Below are positions 10,987-23,935 of a stretch of 64,000 nt of DNA, piece after piece. The DNA is from Manihot esculenta (Eukaryota; Streptophyta; Magnoliopsida; Malpighiales; Euphorbiaceae). Numbering within the stretch: the first letter of the stretch is position 1; every line of letters begins with the position of its first letter. The notes beneath the pieces are model-generated. The model ran no database searches and was not told where the DNA came from. It saw only the letters and a list, made by a program, of their open reading frames with translations. The position numbers and the translations under genes are program-made. The stretch spans positions 9,448,994 to 9,512,993 of the forward strand of contig NC_035164.2 of assembly GCF_001659605.2 (NCBI RefSeq). Direction: 5' to 3'.

Positions 10987-12822
10987 TGTAACGACCCGAA
11001 AATCGGACCGCTACCGGCGCTAGGATCCAGGTCGACTTAAGGTCGCCGGAACCCGTAGCAAGCCTGCTATACTCTCAGAGTACCTGTAAAAATCTCCTAT
11101 ATGATCATACATTTTTTGTAAAACTCTGCTCTATATCAAGGTTCAACCTGTGCATGCACTATCTCTGTACTCTGTGCACAGACCCCCTTACTAGAGCCCT
11201 CATCCAATGCTCTAGTTGGGTCAACACAAGACATGTTAAACCTGGTTTTCATTCTCATCAATAAAACATTTACATAACAGACCATGTATACAAAAAGGGA
11301 TTTACAAAACATAAGGGTCAAGCACAAGACTATACCTTACTCTATACATTACTATTACATCTTTTTACAATATTACATGTCCACACTATGCTATACACAA
11401 CTCTTCATGTACTCTGCTGAACTCCCTCTGAACTCTGATTCTGCAAGACTGGGGTTAAGGGAGTGGGGTGAGCTATACTAGCCCAGTGAGTAGAACAGTA
11501 AAACATGTTAGTAGACATGCTCAAATGAAATGCATCATATCACAGACAATTCACATCAAGGATGAACATGTCACCAATAGTCCCGACATCCTCATATACC
11601 ATGCCAGGGCGTAGAATGGGCACCTGGTCTTCCTCATATACTGTGCCAGGGTGTAGAATGGGCACCTGGTCTTCCTCATGGCTCATGCCAGGGCGTAGAA
11701 TGGGCACCTGGTCTTACTTAGGGACTAAGGGATCATCCACTATCATCCACTATCATCCACATAAACAACATAGAATGCAATGCAACATATTCGTGAATTC
11801 TAATGCAATCAACCTATTGCATAATCATGGTGCATGAAACATGCTAAAAGCATCTGATTTCTCAATTAAAAAGCTTAAGTTTAGTTCCACTCACATCTGG
11901 CTGACTCTGTACTGATTCTGAAGCAGTGCTCACTGCTGATCTCTTCGGTTTCTCTGGTCCATACCTACACAGATGGACTCAAATGAGGGACCAAACTAGC
12001 TCAAGAACATCTCTTTAAAACTCCCCAAAACCCCCCTAAAACATCCTAAAACAATCACATAAAACATACAAAAGAAGGCTGGACAGGGCACTTTCAGCGG
12101 CAGGTTCGGCGGCCGAAAGTCCCTCTAGAGCCGAAACTCAGCTACTTTCGGCGGCACCTTCGGCAGCCGAAAGTTCCTCTAGAGACGAAACTCATGCATG
12201 TTCGGCGGCACTTTCGGCGGCCGAACCTCCCTCCAGAGCCGAAAGTCCAAACTTTCGGGGGCAAGCTTAGGCAGCCGAAACCACTTCCTTAGCATGTTCG
12301 GCGGCCAAACCTTCCTTCGGCGGCCGAAACTGGGTTCCCCAGTAAGGCAGAACCCTGCTCAGCTTCACGCAAAACTCTCCCAACTTCACTCAAACATGCA
12401 ACCAACAACTCACCAATAAGCATATACTCAAGTACATGCACAAAGGGGTCCAAAACTAACTTAAAACCCCAACAAACATCACAACACATCACATAAACAT
12501 GCTTATACACCAAAAACTCACATAACTCTCCTTACCCTAATCATGCATCTCTACCCATAAAACTCCATAAAACCTTCATAAAACATCAAAAGAAGTTCAG
12601 GATCTTCACTTACCTCCTCACAACGAGAGGATAGGCGATCCCAACATGGAGATATGGAGAAACTCACTCTCAAAGTCTCCAAGCTTCAAACTTTGGTTTT
12701 TAGCTCAAAAGCTTCAAAACAACATGAAAACTTATCAAAACTTTGAAAGATGTGAAGAAAACATGAAGATCACCCAAGGAAGATCATGGTCTCACCTCTG
12801 TCCGTGGAAATGGCAAGAAAAT
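10987..12822 (-). mobile_element. Truncated Ty3/gypsy LTR (LTR B)
   Basis: The plus strand starts TGTAACGACCCG, the complement of the LTR 3' tip CGGGTCGTTACA, and continues through three hairpin units (11602-11714), the CTCACATCTGGCTGAC segment, the palindrome cluster (12095-12330) and the donor-like AGGTAAGTG complement (near 12610). About 400 bp of the LTR 5' end, including the TATA region, is missing. E1 starts at 12823 instead, and the lost piece is not found on E1's other side. Confidence 0.88.
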
Positions 12823-15118
12823 TGTAATACCCGGCTAGACTCCAGTATCGGAAATCCTACCATCCGGTAGAATCTCAGATGTCGGAAACCTCTAGAAGGG
12901 TAAAATCATGTTTTCATAAAATGTTTTAATGTATTTTATGATTTTAAGCAAGAAAGAAATTGAGTTTTGAATGAAGAAGACTATGGAGGCATTTCCAGGT
13001 TTGGCCGCCGAACCTCAAGTTCGGCCGCCAAACCTCAAGTTCGGTCGCCGAACATTGGATGGTTTAGGGGGGCAAGTTAGGCTTCCGAAAGAGGCAAAGG
13101 TTCGGCCGCCGAACTTGCATGAGTTTTGGAGGCACTTTAGGCTGCCGAAGGGTAGTCTGGCCAGCCCTATATAAGGGCTCCATGGCCGAAACGGGCGAGT
13201 TTTCTCCCCATTTTCGGCCAACGGTGAGTCCATGCTCTCCCATGGTCGTTTTTTATGTTTTCCCTCCAATCTTTCATGTTTTAACAAGTTTTATCTTGGT
13301 TTGAAGATATTTGAGCAAAAGAGCAAGTTTTGGAACTTGGAGACCCAAGGAGCGAGATCTCCCCCATCTCCGAGTTGGATCGTCTTCCCTCTCGATCTTC
13401 AAGAGGTAAGAGTAGATCCACACTTCTTTTCATGTTTTAGTTGAGTTTCATGAAGTTTCTTGGGATAGAAATGCATGTATAGAAATGCATGCATGTATGT
13501 TTGATGTGTTGTAGTTGGGGTTTAGGATAGTTTGAAGCCCCTAGGAGCTTATGTATGCATGTATGCATGTTGTGGAAGTGTTGTGTTTGAGTTGAATAGT
13601 TTGGGAGGTATTTGTGCATTGTAAGAGGCTGAGTTCTGCCCTTTGGAAGAACTCAGGTTCGGCAGCCGAAGGGACTTTCGGCCGCCGAACCTGCCTGTGG
13701 AGGCAAGCCTTTTAGCTGCCGAACCCTGCTCCCGAAAGAGGACTTTCGGCTCTGGAAGGGAGTTTCGGCTGCCGAAGGTGCCGCCGAACATGCATGGGTT
13801 TCGTCTCTGGAGAGAACCTTCGGCCGCCGAAAGTGTCGCCGAAGGTGCATGACTTTCGGCTCTGAAGGGACTTTTGGCCGCCGAACCTGCCGCCGAAAGT
13901 GCCCTGTTCAGCCTTCCTTTGCATGATTTCTATGATTGTTTTAAGGTGTTTTAGGGGGTTTTTGAGGAGTATTTTAGAGTCATGTTCATGTTTTTTTGTC
14001 CCTCATTTGAGTCCACCTGTGTAGGTTCAGACCCGAGGAACCGAGGACCCCAACAGTGAGTCAGCTGCTTCAGTGTCTTTCAGAGCTAGCCTAAGGTGAG
14101 TAGAATGACTCTTTACGTTTTTAAGCAAATAATGAAAGTTTTAGCATGATTCACGCATCATGAATGCCATGAGATATATTAGGTTGTTTGCACTAGAATT
14201 CACGAATATGTTGCATTGCATATTATGTTGTTGATGTGGATGAATGTTGAATGATCCATTAGTCCTCGTATGATATGGTATGATATGATGATGATGTGGT
14301 ATGGAAGTCCAGGAAGACCCATTCTACGTCCCTGGCACTATGTAAGAGAAAGTCTAGGAAGACCCATTCTACGTCCCTGGCATATTGGAATGTTATGATA
14401 TGTTATGTAAGAGGAAGTCCAGGAAGACCCATTCTACGTCCCTGGCACTATTGGATATGTAGAGGACTATTGGTGATAAATTCATCCTTGATGTGATATG
14501 TCTGTGATGTGATACATTCCATGATATCATATGTTTTAAATATAATGTTTTATTATTCTGCTCACTGGGCTCTAGTAGCTCACCCCATTTCCCTTAATCC
14601 CCCAAGTGTGCAGGTACGGGATAGACCAGGAGGTCAGCTAGAGTAAAGTCTTGGTTATGTAATAGCTAGTGGTGGACATGATAAATATTGAAATGTAATG
14701 TATAGTTCAGTAATGTAATGAATGGTATTAAATAGGTATGTAATGTAATGATGTTATTGAAGATTAGAGTTGTGCTTGACCCTAGTTTGTATGTTAATCC
14801 CTTTTGTTACATGATCTCTCAAATGTAATAGTTTAATGATGTATTATGTAGACCAAACTCACTATATGCTATGTTACCCCATTGGAGTATTTGATGAGGA
14901 CTCCAATGTGGGGTTGATGTTTATGATTATGAGTTGTGCATGCACAGGTTGAGTTTGGTGATTGAATGAGAAAGTTCAAAATTTTTTTATGTAATTGTTG
15001 ATCATGTATGGGATTAAACAGGTTTACAGGACGTATGTCAGGCTTGCTACGGGTCCCGGCGGCCTTATGCCAATCTGGATCCTAGCGCCGGTAGCGGTCC
15101 GGATTCTGGGTCGTTACA
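12823..15118 (+). mobile_element. E1 5' LTR
   Basis: A 2,296-bp LTR with TG...CA ends. Palindromes at about 13000-13150 precede the TATA box. A second palindrome cluster lies at 13655-13900, and three hairpin units at about 14305-14446. Confidence 0.95.
13168..13174 (+). promoter_or_regulatory. TATA box of E1 5' LTR
   Basis: TATATAA lies directly downstream of GTCTGGCCAGCCC. Transcription would start about 30 bp further on, near the ACGGGCGAGTTTTCTCC motif shared by all LTRs of this subfamily. Confidence 0.75.
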
Positions 15119-15384
15119 GATTGGTATCAGAGCCCTAGGTTCATATGGTCGGACCTATAGAGGATGTCGGGCTCATAGATGTTCTAGAAGGTCAAGCACA
15201 ATAGGAAAATCATGTCCACTAGGATAGGATGTAGAGTCCTGTCTTGAATGCTGATGTGAAATGCCATGATTATATGCATGTGCATTAATGATATGCTATG
15301 TATGTGATGTATGTGATGCGGGTTCATGTGTTTTCACATGAACCATTTGATGCTAATGTTTATGTGTTGGGGGTTGTTTTTCAG
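13406..15384 (+). other. Predicted leader intron of E1
   Basis: The donor is AAGAG|GTAAGAG at 13406 in the LTR. The acceptor is TTGTTTTTCAG at 15384, eight bases before the gag ATG, with a TGCTAAT branch-point-like motif about 30 bases upstream. Splicing would remove the second palindrome cluster, the hairpin units and the PBS. This is a prediction from consensus only. Confidence 0.5.
15122..15134 (+). promoter_or_regulatory. Primer-binding site of E1
   Basis: TGGTATCAGAGCC, complementary to the 3' end of initiator tRNA-Met, begins three bases after the LTR end. Confidence 0.93.
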
Positions 15385-15392
15385 TAAGCAAG

Positions 15393-16295
15393 ATGAGAGG
15401 AACTCGTCGATCTGCACGATTGACTGGAGTGCCACCCCAGGACGAGGGCACGGATGCCCGTCCTCCTGCATTGCCTAGGGCAATGTCCTGCAGGTCTAGC
15501 AGGGATAGAACATCGAGGAACCCTAGAAGGTCTTTTGATGTGAGCAAAAGAGGAACAGTGCAAGGTGGAATGTTGGAAGATGTGGGGAATGATATGGATG
15601 TGGATCAGAGGAGGGATGGCAGTCTTGGAGTGAGTATGTCGGAAGAGGACATGGGAGAGTCCCAAGGAGGCACTCAGGCCTCGGGATTTGTTCAGCCACC
15701 TCAGTACCCACCCTTTTCTCAGAATCCCGGGTATTCGATGGGAGGTACATCGAATTACCCCAGCTTTAACCCTTATCGCTCTCATATGCCATACCCACCT
15801 TTCTACCCACCATACCCACAGTACCCTATGTACCCACCCTCATCTTTCTACCCAGGTCCAGCAAACCCTACCCCAGGGGATGCTGCACCTCCTCTACCAC
15901 CCACAGAACCCATGGTCCCAGAAACCCAAGTGCCTAAGCCTAGCTCATCTGGAGGGAGCAAGGTCAAGATGACCGATTACATGAAGCTAGGTGCTCCCCA
16001 GTTTGAAACAGGTGATGACCCATTTGAGTACCTTGGGAGGGTCAAGATGATTATAGATGAGATAGGGGCTGATGACAGTAGAGCCATTCAGATGGCTGGG
16101 TTCACACTAAAGTGCAAGAAGGCCCGTGAGTGGTTCAAGAACTATGTGAACCCAAGATTGGATAGCCTATCATGGGAAGAGTTTGCAAACGAGTTTGTAG
16201 GATGGGCTTTCCCTGACAGTTCAAGGGGGTTGAAGATGATTGAATTTGAGCAGTTGAGGCAGACGGATGAGATGAGTGTGGATGAGTATACAGAA
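15393..16295 (+). pseudogene. gag: E1 gag, N-terminal part
   Basis: It starts [15 protein letters not shown], conserved in all four elements. A Ser/Arg-rich basic segment and a Pro/Tyr-rich linker (NPYRSHMPYPPFYPPY) follow. The N half of the retrotransposon gag domain comes next ([38 protein letters not shown]). It stops at VDEYTE where E2 begins. The second half resumes at 26170 with RFLELLSF in the same gag position. No nonsense codon is seen in this half. Confidence 0.93.
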
Positions 16296-18581
16296 TGTAA
16301 TACCCGGCTAGACTCCGGTATCGGAATTCCTACCGTCCGGTGGAATCTCGGATGTCGGAGACCTCTAGAAGGGTAAAACCATGTTTTCATAAAATGTTTT
16401 AATGTGTTTTATGTTTTAAGCATGAAAGAAAATGAGTTTTTTGCATGAAAATAACCTTGGAGGAAAACCCAGGTTCGGCCGCCAAACATGCAGGCATTTC
16501 GGGTGTGCCTTAGGCCCCCGAAGGCATAAGTGAGGGAAGTCCAGGTTCGGCCGCCGAACCTCAAGTTCGGCCGCCGAACATGGCATGCATGCGGAGGCAC
16601 GTTCGGCCCCCGAACGTGGCCTGGCCAGCCACTATAAAAGGGTCCCTTAGCCGAAAATGGGCGAGTTTTTCTCCCCATTGTCGGCCAAGGTGAGCTCTCC
16701 GCCGTCCCTCACCAATCTTTGAGTTCTTCCTTCAAATCTTTCACGATTTTCACAAGTTTTTGCTTTGGTTTGAAGATTTTCAAGTTTTGAGCAAGTTTTG
16801 AGCTTGGAGACCCAAGAAAGTTGAAAATCTCCCATCTCTAAGATTAGGTCGTCTCTCTCTCGATCTTCAAGAGGTAAGAGCCGATCTTAAGCTCATTGCA
16901 TGTTTTAAGTCAGTTTTATGAAGATCTATGGGGTAGAATGCATGTTTAGCTTATGGTTAGGTTTATGAGTTTATGTTGTGTTTTTGAACAATGTGGCTTG
17001 TAAATGCATGTTTGATGTGTTGTAGATGGGGTTTTAGATAGTTTGAAGCCCCTAGTAGCTTGTATGCTTGTGTATGTGTGTTGTAGAATAGGTTTATGCA
17101 TGTTTGGATGGTTTGGGAGGCGTATGTGCATAAGAGAGCTGAGTTTCTGCCACTAAGGGAGAAACCGGGTTCGGCAGCCGAAGGAACTTTCAGCCGCCGA
17201 ACATGCTTGTGGAAGCAGCCTTCGGCTGCCGAAGCTTGCCCCCGAAAGGAGACTTTCGTCTCTGTCTGGGAGTTTCGGCCGCCGAAAGTGCCGCCAAACA
17301 TGCATGAGTTTCGCCTCTGTCTGGAAGTTTCGGCCGCCGAAGGTGCTGCCGAACCTGCCTAACTTTCGGCTCTGGAGGGACTTTCGGCCGCCGAACCTGC
17401 CGCTGAAAGTGCCCTGTCTAGCCTTCCTTTGCATGATTTTGCATGGATGTTTTGAGGTGTTTTAGAGGGTTTTTGGGGGATGTTTTCAGAGTCATGTTAT
17501 AGTATGTTGGTCCCTCATTTGAGTCCACCTGTGTAGGTTCGGACCCGAGAAACCGAGGACCTCAGCAGTGAGTCAGCTGCTTCTGAGTCAGTAGAGCTTC
17601 GGCCAGAGGTGAGTGGAATTAAACTTAATGTTTTAAATTAAATTAAATGAAAATTTTAGCATGATTCACGCATCATGAATGCCATGAAATATATTAGGGT
17701 GTTTGCATTAGAATTCACGAATATGTTGCATTGCATAATATGTTGTTGATGTGGATGAATGTTGAATGATCCACTAGCCCTCATATGTTATGACATGATG
17801 CTATGATATGGAAGTCCAGGCGTGCCTGCACTACGCCCCTGGCACTATGTAAGAGAAAGACCGAAAGTGGCCTGCACTACGCCCCTGGCACTATGGATTA
17901 TGTATGTTATGTTATGTATAAGAGAAAGACCAGATGTGGCCTGCACTACGCCCCTGGCATGATTGGATTATGTAGAGGGCTATATGGTGACAAATTCATC
18001 CTTGATATGATTAGTTGTGATGTGATGCATTTCATGTTATCATAGGTTTAAATGTTTTATTATTCTGCTCACTGAGCTCTTGTAGCTCACCCCTCTGCCA
18101 AATTCCCCAGGTTTGCAGGTACAGGGTAGACCAGGAGGTCAGCAAGAGTATTGAAGTCTGTTTTTATATAATAGTTAGAAGTAGTGGACATGATGAAAAT
18201 GTAAAGTTATGAATAGTTATGTAATGTAATGATATTGAGGATTAGAGGTTGTGCTTGACCTATGTGTAAGGTATCCCTTTTAATGCATGATCCTAGATCT
18301 TTTATGATGTTTATGTAAACCAACTCAACATATTTTGTATCGCCCTTTTTGGGGCATTGATGAGATCCCACAGAGGGATCATGTTTATGATTATGTTCAG
18401 TGCATGCACAGGTTGAGTTTGGGTATGAATGAAAGAAAAGTTTTAATTTTTATGAATGTTGTTGATCATGTATGGGAATAAACAGGTTTACAGTCACATG
18501 TCAGGCTTGCTACGGGTCTCGGCGGCCTTAAGCCGATCTGGATCCTAGCGCTGGTAGCGGTCCGATTTTCGGGTCGTTACA
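16296..18581 (+). mobile_element. E2 5' LTR
   Basis: A 2,286-bp LTR with TG...CA ends. Palindromes lie around 16470-16610, the TATA box at 16633-16639, a second cluster at 17165-17405, and hairpin units at 17811-17960. Confidence 0.95.
16633..16639 (+). promoter_or_regulatory. TATA box of E2 5' LTR
   Basis: TATAAAA follows GTGGCCTGGCCAGCCAC, a nearly perfect 17-bp palindrome that overlaps the expected promoter proximal site. Confidence 0.8.
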
Positions 18582-18834
18582 GAATGGTATCAGAGCCCTA
18601 GGTTCATATGGTCGGACCTAAAGTGTCGGGCTCATAGATGTTATAGAAGGTCAAGCACAATAGGAAGATTATGTCCACTAGGATAGGATGTGGAGTCCTG
18701 TCTTGCATGATGATGTGAAATGCCATGATTATATGCATGTGCATTAATGATATGTGATGTATGTGATGAGGGTTCATGTGTGCCCACATGAACCATATGA
18801 TGCTAATGTTTATGTGATGTGTACTGTTTTTCAG
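16874..18834 (+). other. Predicted leader intron of E2
   Basis: The donor is AAGAG|GTAAGAG and the acceptor CTGTTTTTCAG, with a TGCTAAT motif upstream. The acceptor lies eight bases before the gag ATG at 18843. The arrangement equals that in E1. Confidence 0.5.
18585..18597 (+). promoter_or_regulatory. Primer-binding site of E2
   Basis: TGGTATCAGAGCC, complementary to initiator tRNA-Met, three bases after the LTR. Confidence 0.93.
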
Positions 18835-18842
18835 AAAACAGG

Positions 18843-21800
18843 ATGAGAGGAACTCGTCGATCAGCAAGATTGACTGGAGTACCACCTGAGGATGAGGGCA
18901 CGAACGCCCGTCCTCCAGCATTGCCTAGGGCAATGTCAAGCAGGTCTAGCAGGGAAAGAGCAGTAAGAGACCCTAGGAGGTCTTTGGATATGGGTAGAAG
19001 CAGATCAGTAAGAGGAACAGTTCAGGGAGGAATGTCAGAGGACTTGGGGGATGATATGGATGTAGAACAGAGGAGGGATGGCAGTCTGGGAGTTAGCATG
19101 TCAGAAGAAGGAATGGGAGAATCCCAAGGAGGCACCCAGGCCTCGGGATTTGTTTAGCCACCCTACTACCCACCCTTCTCACAAAACCCTGGATATTCGA
19201 TGGGAGGCACATCGGATTACCATAGTTTTAGCCCTTATCCCACACAGATGCCATACCCACCTTATTATCCACCATACTCGCAATACCCAATGTATCCACC
19301 CCCACCTTACTATCCAAATCCAGCAAACCCTACCTCAGAAAATGTTGCACCACCTCCACCACCTACAAAACCAGCAGCCCCAGTGGCTCAACCTTCTAGA
19401 CCTAACTCAGCCAGTGGGAGCAAGGTCAAGATGACCGACTACATGAAGTTGGGTGCTCCCCAGTATGAAAAAGGGGATGACCCGTTTGTGTATCTCGAGA
19501 GGGTCAAGGTGATCACTGATGAGATTGGGGCTGATGATAGTAGAGCCATTCAGATGGCCGGGTTCACACTTAAGTGCAAGAAGGCACGAGAGTGGTTCAA
19601 GAATTATGTGAACCCGAGGGTGGACAGCTTGTCTTGGGAAGAGTTTGCAAACGAGTTTGCAGGATGGGCTTTCCCTGACAGCTCAAGGGAATTAAAGATG
19701 ATAGAGTTTGAACAGTTAAGGCAGACGGATGATATGAGTATTGATGAGTTCACGGACAGATTCTTGGAGCTGTTGCCATTTGCAGGGCAAGATCTTGACT
19801 CAGACCAGAAAAGGTCAAGGAGGTATATCATGAAACTCCACTCCAAATATTCCTCCTTGATCCAGTCAGCAGATAGGGAGAGCTTCCATGCCATTGTGGA
19901 CATGGCCCGGAAAATGGAGGCCAGTGCCATCATTCAGGGGACAGTTAAGCAGTCAGTGGCACAGCCTTCTGGTTCTAAGACCCCAGGCTCTTCTTCAATG
20001 AGTGCATCAGCTTCAGGTAGCAAAAAGTGGGACAGAGGTCCCAGGAAGTCTAAGAAGAACAAGTTTTGGAACAAGGTTAAGTCCAGTCTGGGACTAGGGA
20101 GTGGCTCAAGCTCTGGTGCGGATAATGCAGTTTGTGCAAGGTGTGGTAAGCCACACAGGGGAGTATGTCGGTTTGGGACGACAACCTGTTACAGATGTGG
20201 TCAGGAGGGGCATATGTCTCGAGAATGTCCAAGAGCAGCCCCGATGGCACAGTCCCAGCAGACAGCTTCAGGTAGTGTAGCGCAGCCAGCAGCTCCAGCC
20301 ACGACTCAGGCCAGTGGCAGAGGTAGAGGGAGAGGGGCAGCCTCTTCTTCAGTGGGTTTCAGAGGTGAAGGTCCATCCGCTCCAGCACGGATCTTCACAA
20401 TGACTCAACAGGAGGCCAATGCATCTAACACCGTGGTGGCAGGTAATTTAGTCATTGGTTGTTCAGATGTGTATGCCTTGATGGACCTTGGTGCATCTCA
20501 TTCTTTTATCGCTCCGAGAGCCGTCCAGAGGTTGGGGTTGATGATCTCTGGGTTAGAGTGTCCTCTCTAGGTCAGTGGACCCAAGTGTGACCCATCGGTG
20601 GCAGAGTCAGTCTGCCAGTGCAGTCTAGTCTTTGTAGAGGGAAGATGCCTATCCGCCGACCTTGTGGTTCTAGACTTGACAGATTTTGACGTCATTCTAG
20701 GGATGGACTGGTTATCTACCCATGGTGCTACCTTGGACTGCAGGGACAAGGTAGTCAAGTTCAGAGGTCAGGATGGGTCAGAGGTTGTCTTCAGGGGAGA
20801 CAGGAGGGGTACACCTAGAGGTCTGATATCAACTCTTCAGGCTCGTAGGCTACTTAGGAAGGGATGTCAGGGGTATTTGGCTCATGTGAGAGAGCTTAGC
20901 AGTCAGGTTAGAGAGCCCGCCTCGGTGCCAGTGGTTAGAGAGTTTCTAGACGTCTTCCTAGACGAGCTGCCAGGTTTACCACATGCTAGGGAGATAGAGT
21001 TCGAGATAGAATTGATGCCTGGAACCCGACCGATCTCTATCCCTCCCTATAGGATGGCTCCAGCCAAGTTGAAAGAATTGAAGGAACAGTTGCAAGAGCT
21101 GGTAGAAAAAGGCTTCATTCGACCGAGCACCTCGCCTTGGGGTGCACCAGTTTTGTTTGTGAGAAAGAAGGATGGATCCCTTAGGCTTTGTATCGACTAC
21201 AGGCAGTTGAACAAAGTCACTACCAAGAACAAGTACCCATTGCCAAGGATCGACGATCTATTCGACCAGCTAGCCGGAGCAGGTTGTTTCTCCAAAATAA
21301 ATCTGAGATCGGGGTACCATCAGCTAAGGATAAGGGAGGAGGATGTGCCGAAGACGGCTTTCAGGACCAGATATGGTCATTTTGAGTTCCTTGTAATGCC
21401 GTTTGGGTTAATCAACGCCCTTGCAGCATTCATGGATCTCATGAACAGAGTGTTTAGCCAGTACTTGGATCACTTCGTTATTGTCTTCATAGATGATATG
21501 TTAGTGTATTCCAGGAATGCAGAGGAGCATGCCCATCATCTGAGGTTGGTTCTGCAGACCTTGAGGGAACATGGCTTGTACGCCAAGTTCTCTAAGTGCG
21601 AGTTCTGGCTGAGGAGCATCTCTTTCTTGGGGCATGTGGTGTCAGAAAATGGAATCGAGGTAGACCCCAAGAAAGTGGAAGCTGTAGCTAACTGGCCTAG
21701 ACCCACTACAGTGACAGAGATCAGGAGTTTCTTGGGTTTAGCAGGTTACTATAGAAGGTTCGTTCAGGACTTTTCGAAAATAGCAGCTCCTCTGACCAGG

Positions 21801-23827
21801 TTGACCAGGAAGAATCAGAGGTTTGTGTGGACCGACCAATGCGAAGAGAGTTTTGAAGAGCTTAAGAAGAGGTTGACTTCAGCACCAGTGTTAGCTCTGC
21901 CATCTAGTGAGGAAGACTTTACAGTCTTTTATGATGCGTCCCATGTGGGACTGGGTTGTGTACTAATGCAGAATGAGAGGGTGATTGCTTATGCTTCTAG
22001 GCAGCTGAAGAAGCATGAGTTGAATTACCCCACACATGACCTAGAGATGGCAGCAGTAATCTTTGCACTCAAGATGTGGAGGCACTACCTCTATGGGGTA
22101 AAATGTGAGATCTTTACAGATCATAAGAGCCTGCAGTACATCCTGAGTCAAAGAGATTTGAATTTGAGACAGAGGAGATGGGTAGAGCTGCTGAGTGACT
22201 ATGATTGCAAAATTCAGTATCATCCGGGTAAGGCGAATGTCGTGGCAGACGCCCTAAGCCGGAAGTCACTAGGCAGTTTGTCCCACATCACGGCAGAGAG
22301 GAGACCAGTGGTGAAGGAGTTTTACAAGCTCATGAATGAAGGTCTACAGTTGAAGTTGTCTGGTACAGGTGCTTTAGTGGCCTAGATGAGAGTGACACCT
22401 GTGTTTCTAGAGCAAGTGGCTCAGAAACAGCATGAGGACCCAGAGTTAGTGAAGATTGCCAGGACTGTTCAGTCGGGCAAGGACAGTGAGTTCAGATTTG
22501 ACAGTAAGGGGATCCTCCGCTATAGGAGTCGATTGTGTGTACCAGATGACATAGGGCTAAAAGGAGGCATTATGAGCGAGGCTCATAATGCAAGATACAA
22601 CGTTCACCCCGGAGCCACCAAGATGTATCAAGATCTGAAGAAAGTTTATTGGTGGCCAGCAATGAAGAAAGAAGTGGCACAGTTTGTGCAGCCTGCGAAG
22701 TGTGTCAGAGGGTGAAGCTGGAACATTAGAAGCCGGCTGGAATGCTTAACCCGCTACCTATTCCAGAGTGGAAATGGGAGAATATAGCTATGGACTTCGT
22801 AGTGGGGTTACCGGCGACGTCCAACAGATTGGACTCCATATGGGTGATTGTGGACAGACTCACCAAATCTGCTCACTTCATCCCTGTCAGGAGTGGCTAT
22901 TCTGTGGACAAGTTGGCGCAGGTGTATGTTGATGAGATCGTCAGGCTGCATGGGGTTCCTATTTCAATAGTGTTGGATAGAGGACCCCAGTTCACCTCCA
23001 GGTTTTGGCGAAGTCTGCAGAATGCCATGGGTACTAGGTTGGATTTCAGTACTGCCTTCCATCCCCAGACTGATGGACAATCAGAAAGGACCATCCAGAC
23101 TATCGAGGATATGCTTAGAATGTGTATGCTGGACTTTGGCGGTTCTTGGAGGCAGCATCTACCTTTGGTGGAGTTTGCCTACAATAACAGCCATCATGCT
23201 AGCATCGGGATGGCTCCATATGAAGCTTTATATGGGAGGAAGTGCAGGTCACCTGTTTGCTGGGAGGAAGTTGGAGAAAAGGCCTTGGCAGGGCCTGAGC
23301 TAGTAGAGATCACCAGCAGGGTGGTACCGATAATCAGGGAGAGAATCAAGACTGCTGCAAGCAGACAGAAGAGTTATGCAGACATCCTTAGACGGCAAGT
23401 AGAGTTTCAGGAGGGGGATCTGGTATTGCTCAAGGTGTCTCCTATGAAGGGAGTGGTTCGCTTCGAGAAGAAAGGTAAACTAGCCCCACGATACATCGGA
23501 CCCTTTGAAGTCTTGCAAAAGATTGGGAATGTGTCGTACAAGCTGGATTTACCTGCTTCAATGGAAAGAATCCATCCGGTTTTCCATATTTCCATGTTGA
23601 GAAAGTTCGTGTCGGATCCGAGCAAGGTTCTTAGTGAGCCTGATGTGGAGATCCAAGAAGATCTCACCTATGTTGAGCAGCCAGTACGGATCCTAGACAC
23701 CCAGATCAGGAAGCTGAGAAATAAGGAAATCCCGATGGTGAAAGTCCTATGGAACCACCACAATATGGAAGAATGCACTTGGGAGACACGGGAGTTCATG
23801 CTCCAGCAATATCCTTATCTTTTCTGA
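18843..23827 (+). pseudogene. gag-pol: E2 Gag-Pol polyprotein, broken
   Basis: One long Ty3/gypsy frame. Gag has a Pro/Tyr-rich linker and a [14 protein letters not shown] zinc knuckle preceded by a shorter Cys motif. The protease site reads DLGASHSF. RT has [10 protein letters not shown] in place of the usual [10 protein letters not shown], and RNase H starts [11 protein letters not shown]. Integrase has DFVVGLP, LDRGPQF and [11 protein letters not shown], then a chromodomain-like tail. Lesions: TAG at 19155-19157 (Gln in E1), TAG at 20568-20570 (Trp in sisters), TAG at 22383-22385 (Gln), a 1-bp deletion near 22690 in the integrase zinc finger, and TAG at 22727-22729. It cannot make a full polyprotein. 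The start follows the [12 protein letters not shown] consensus rather than an upstream Met at 18819. Confidence 0.95.
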
Positions 23828-23899
23828 GGTTAGTCCCTTGTGAGTTATATGTGCTCTGTATGTATGATATGTGTATGCCATGCTATGTGCTAGTTGAGG

Positions 23900-23935
23900 A
23901 ACATTCGGGGACGAATGTTCTTAAGGGGGGGAGAA
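23900..23935 (+). promoter_or_regulatory. E2 hairpin and polypurine tract
   Basis: AACATTCG-GGGA-CGAATGTT forms an 8-bp stem with a 4-base loop. TTAAGGGGGGGAGAA then runs up to the 3' LTR. The PPT primes plus-strand DNA synthesis; the hairpin is shared with E1, F and D. Confidence 0.88.

Noticed and set aside
20598..22385. Separate RT gene in E2
   Set aside because: It is the middle of one Gag-Pol frame bounded by single nonsense codons that are Trp or Gln in sister elements.
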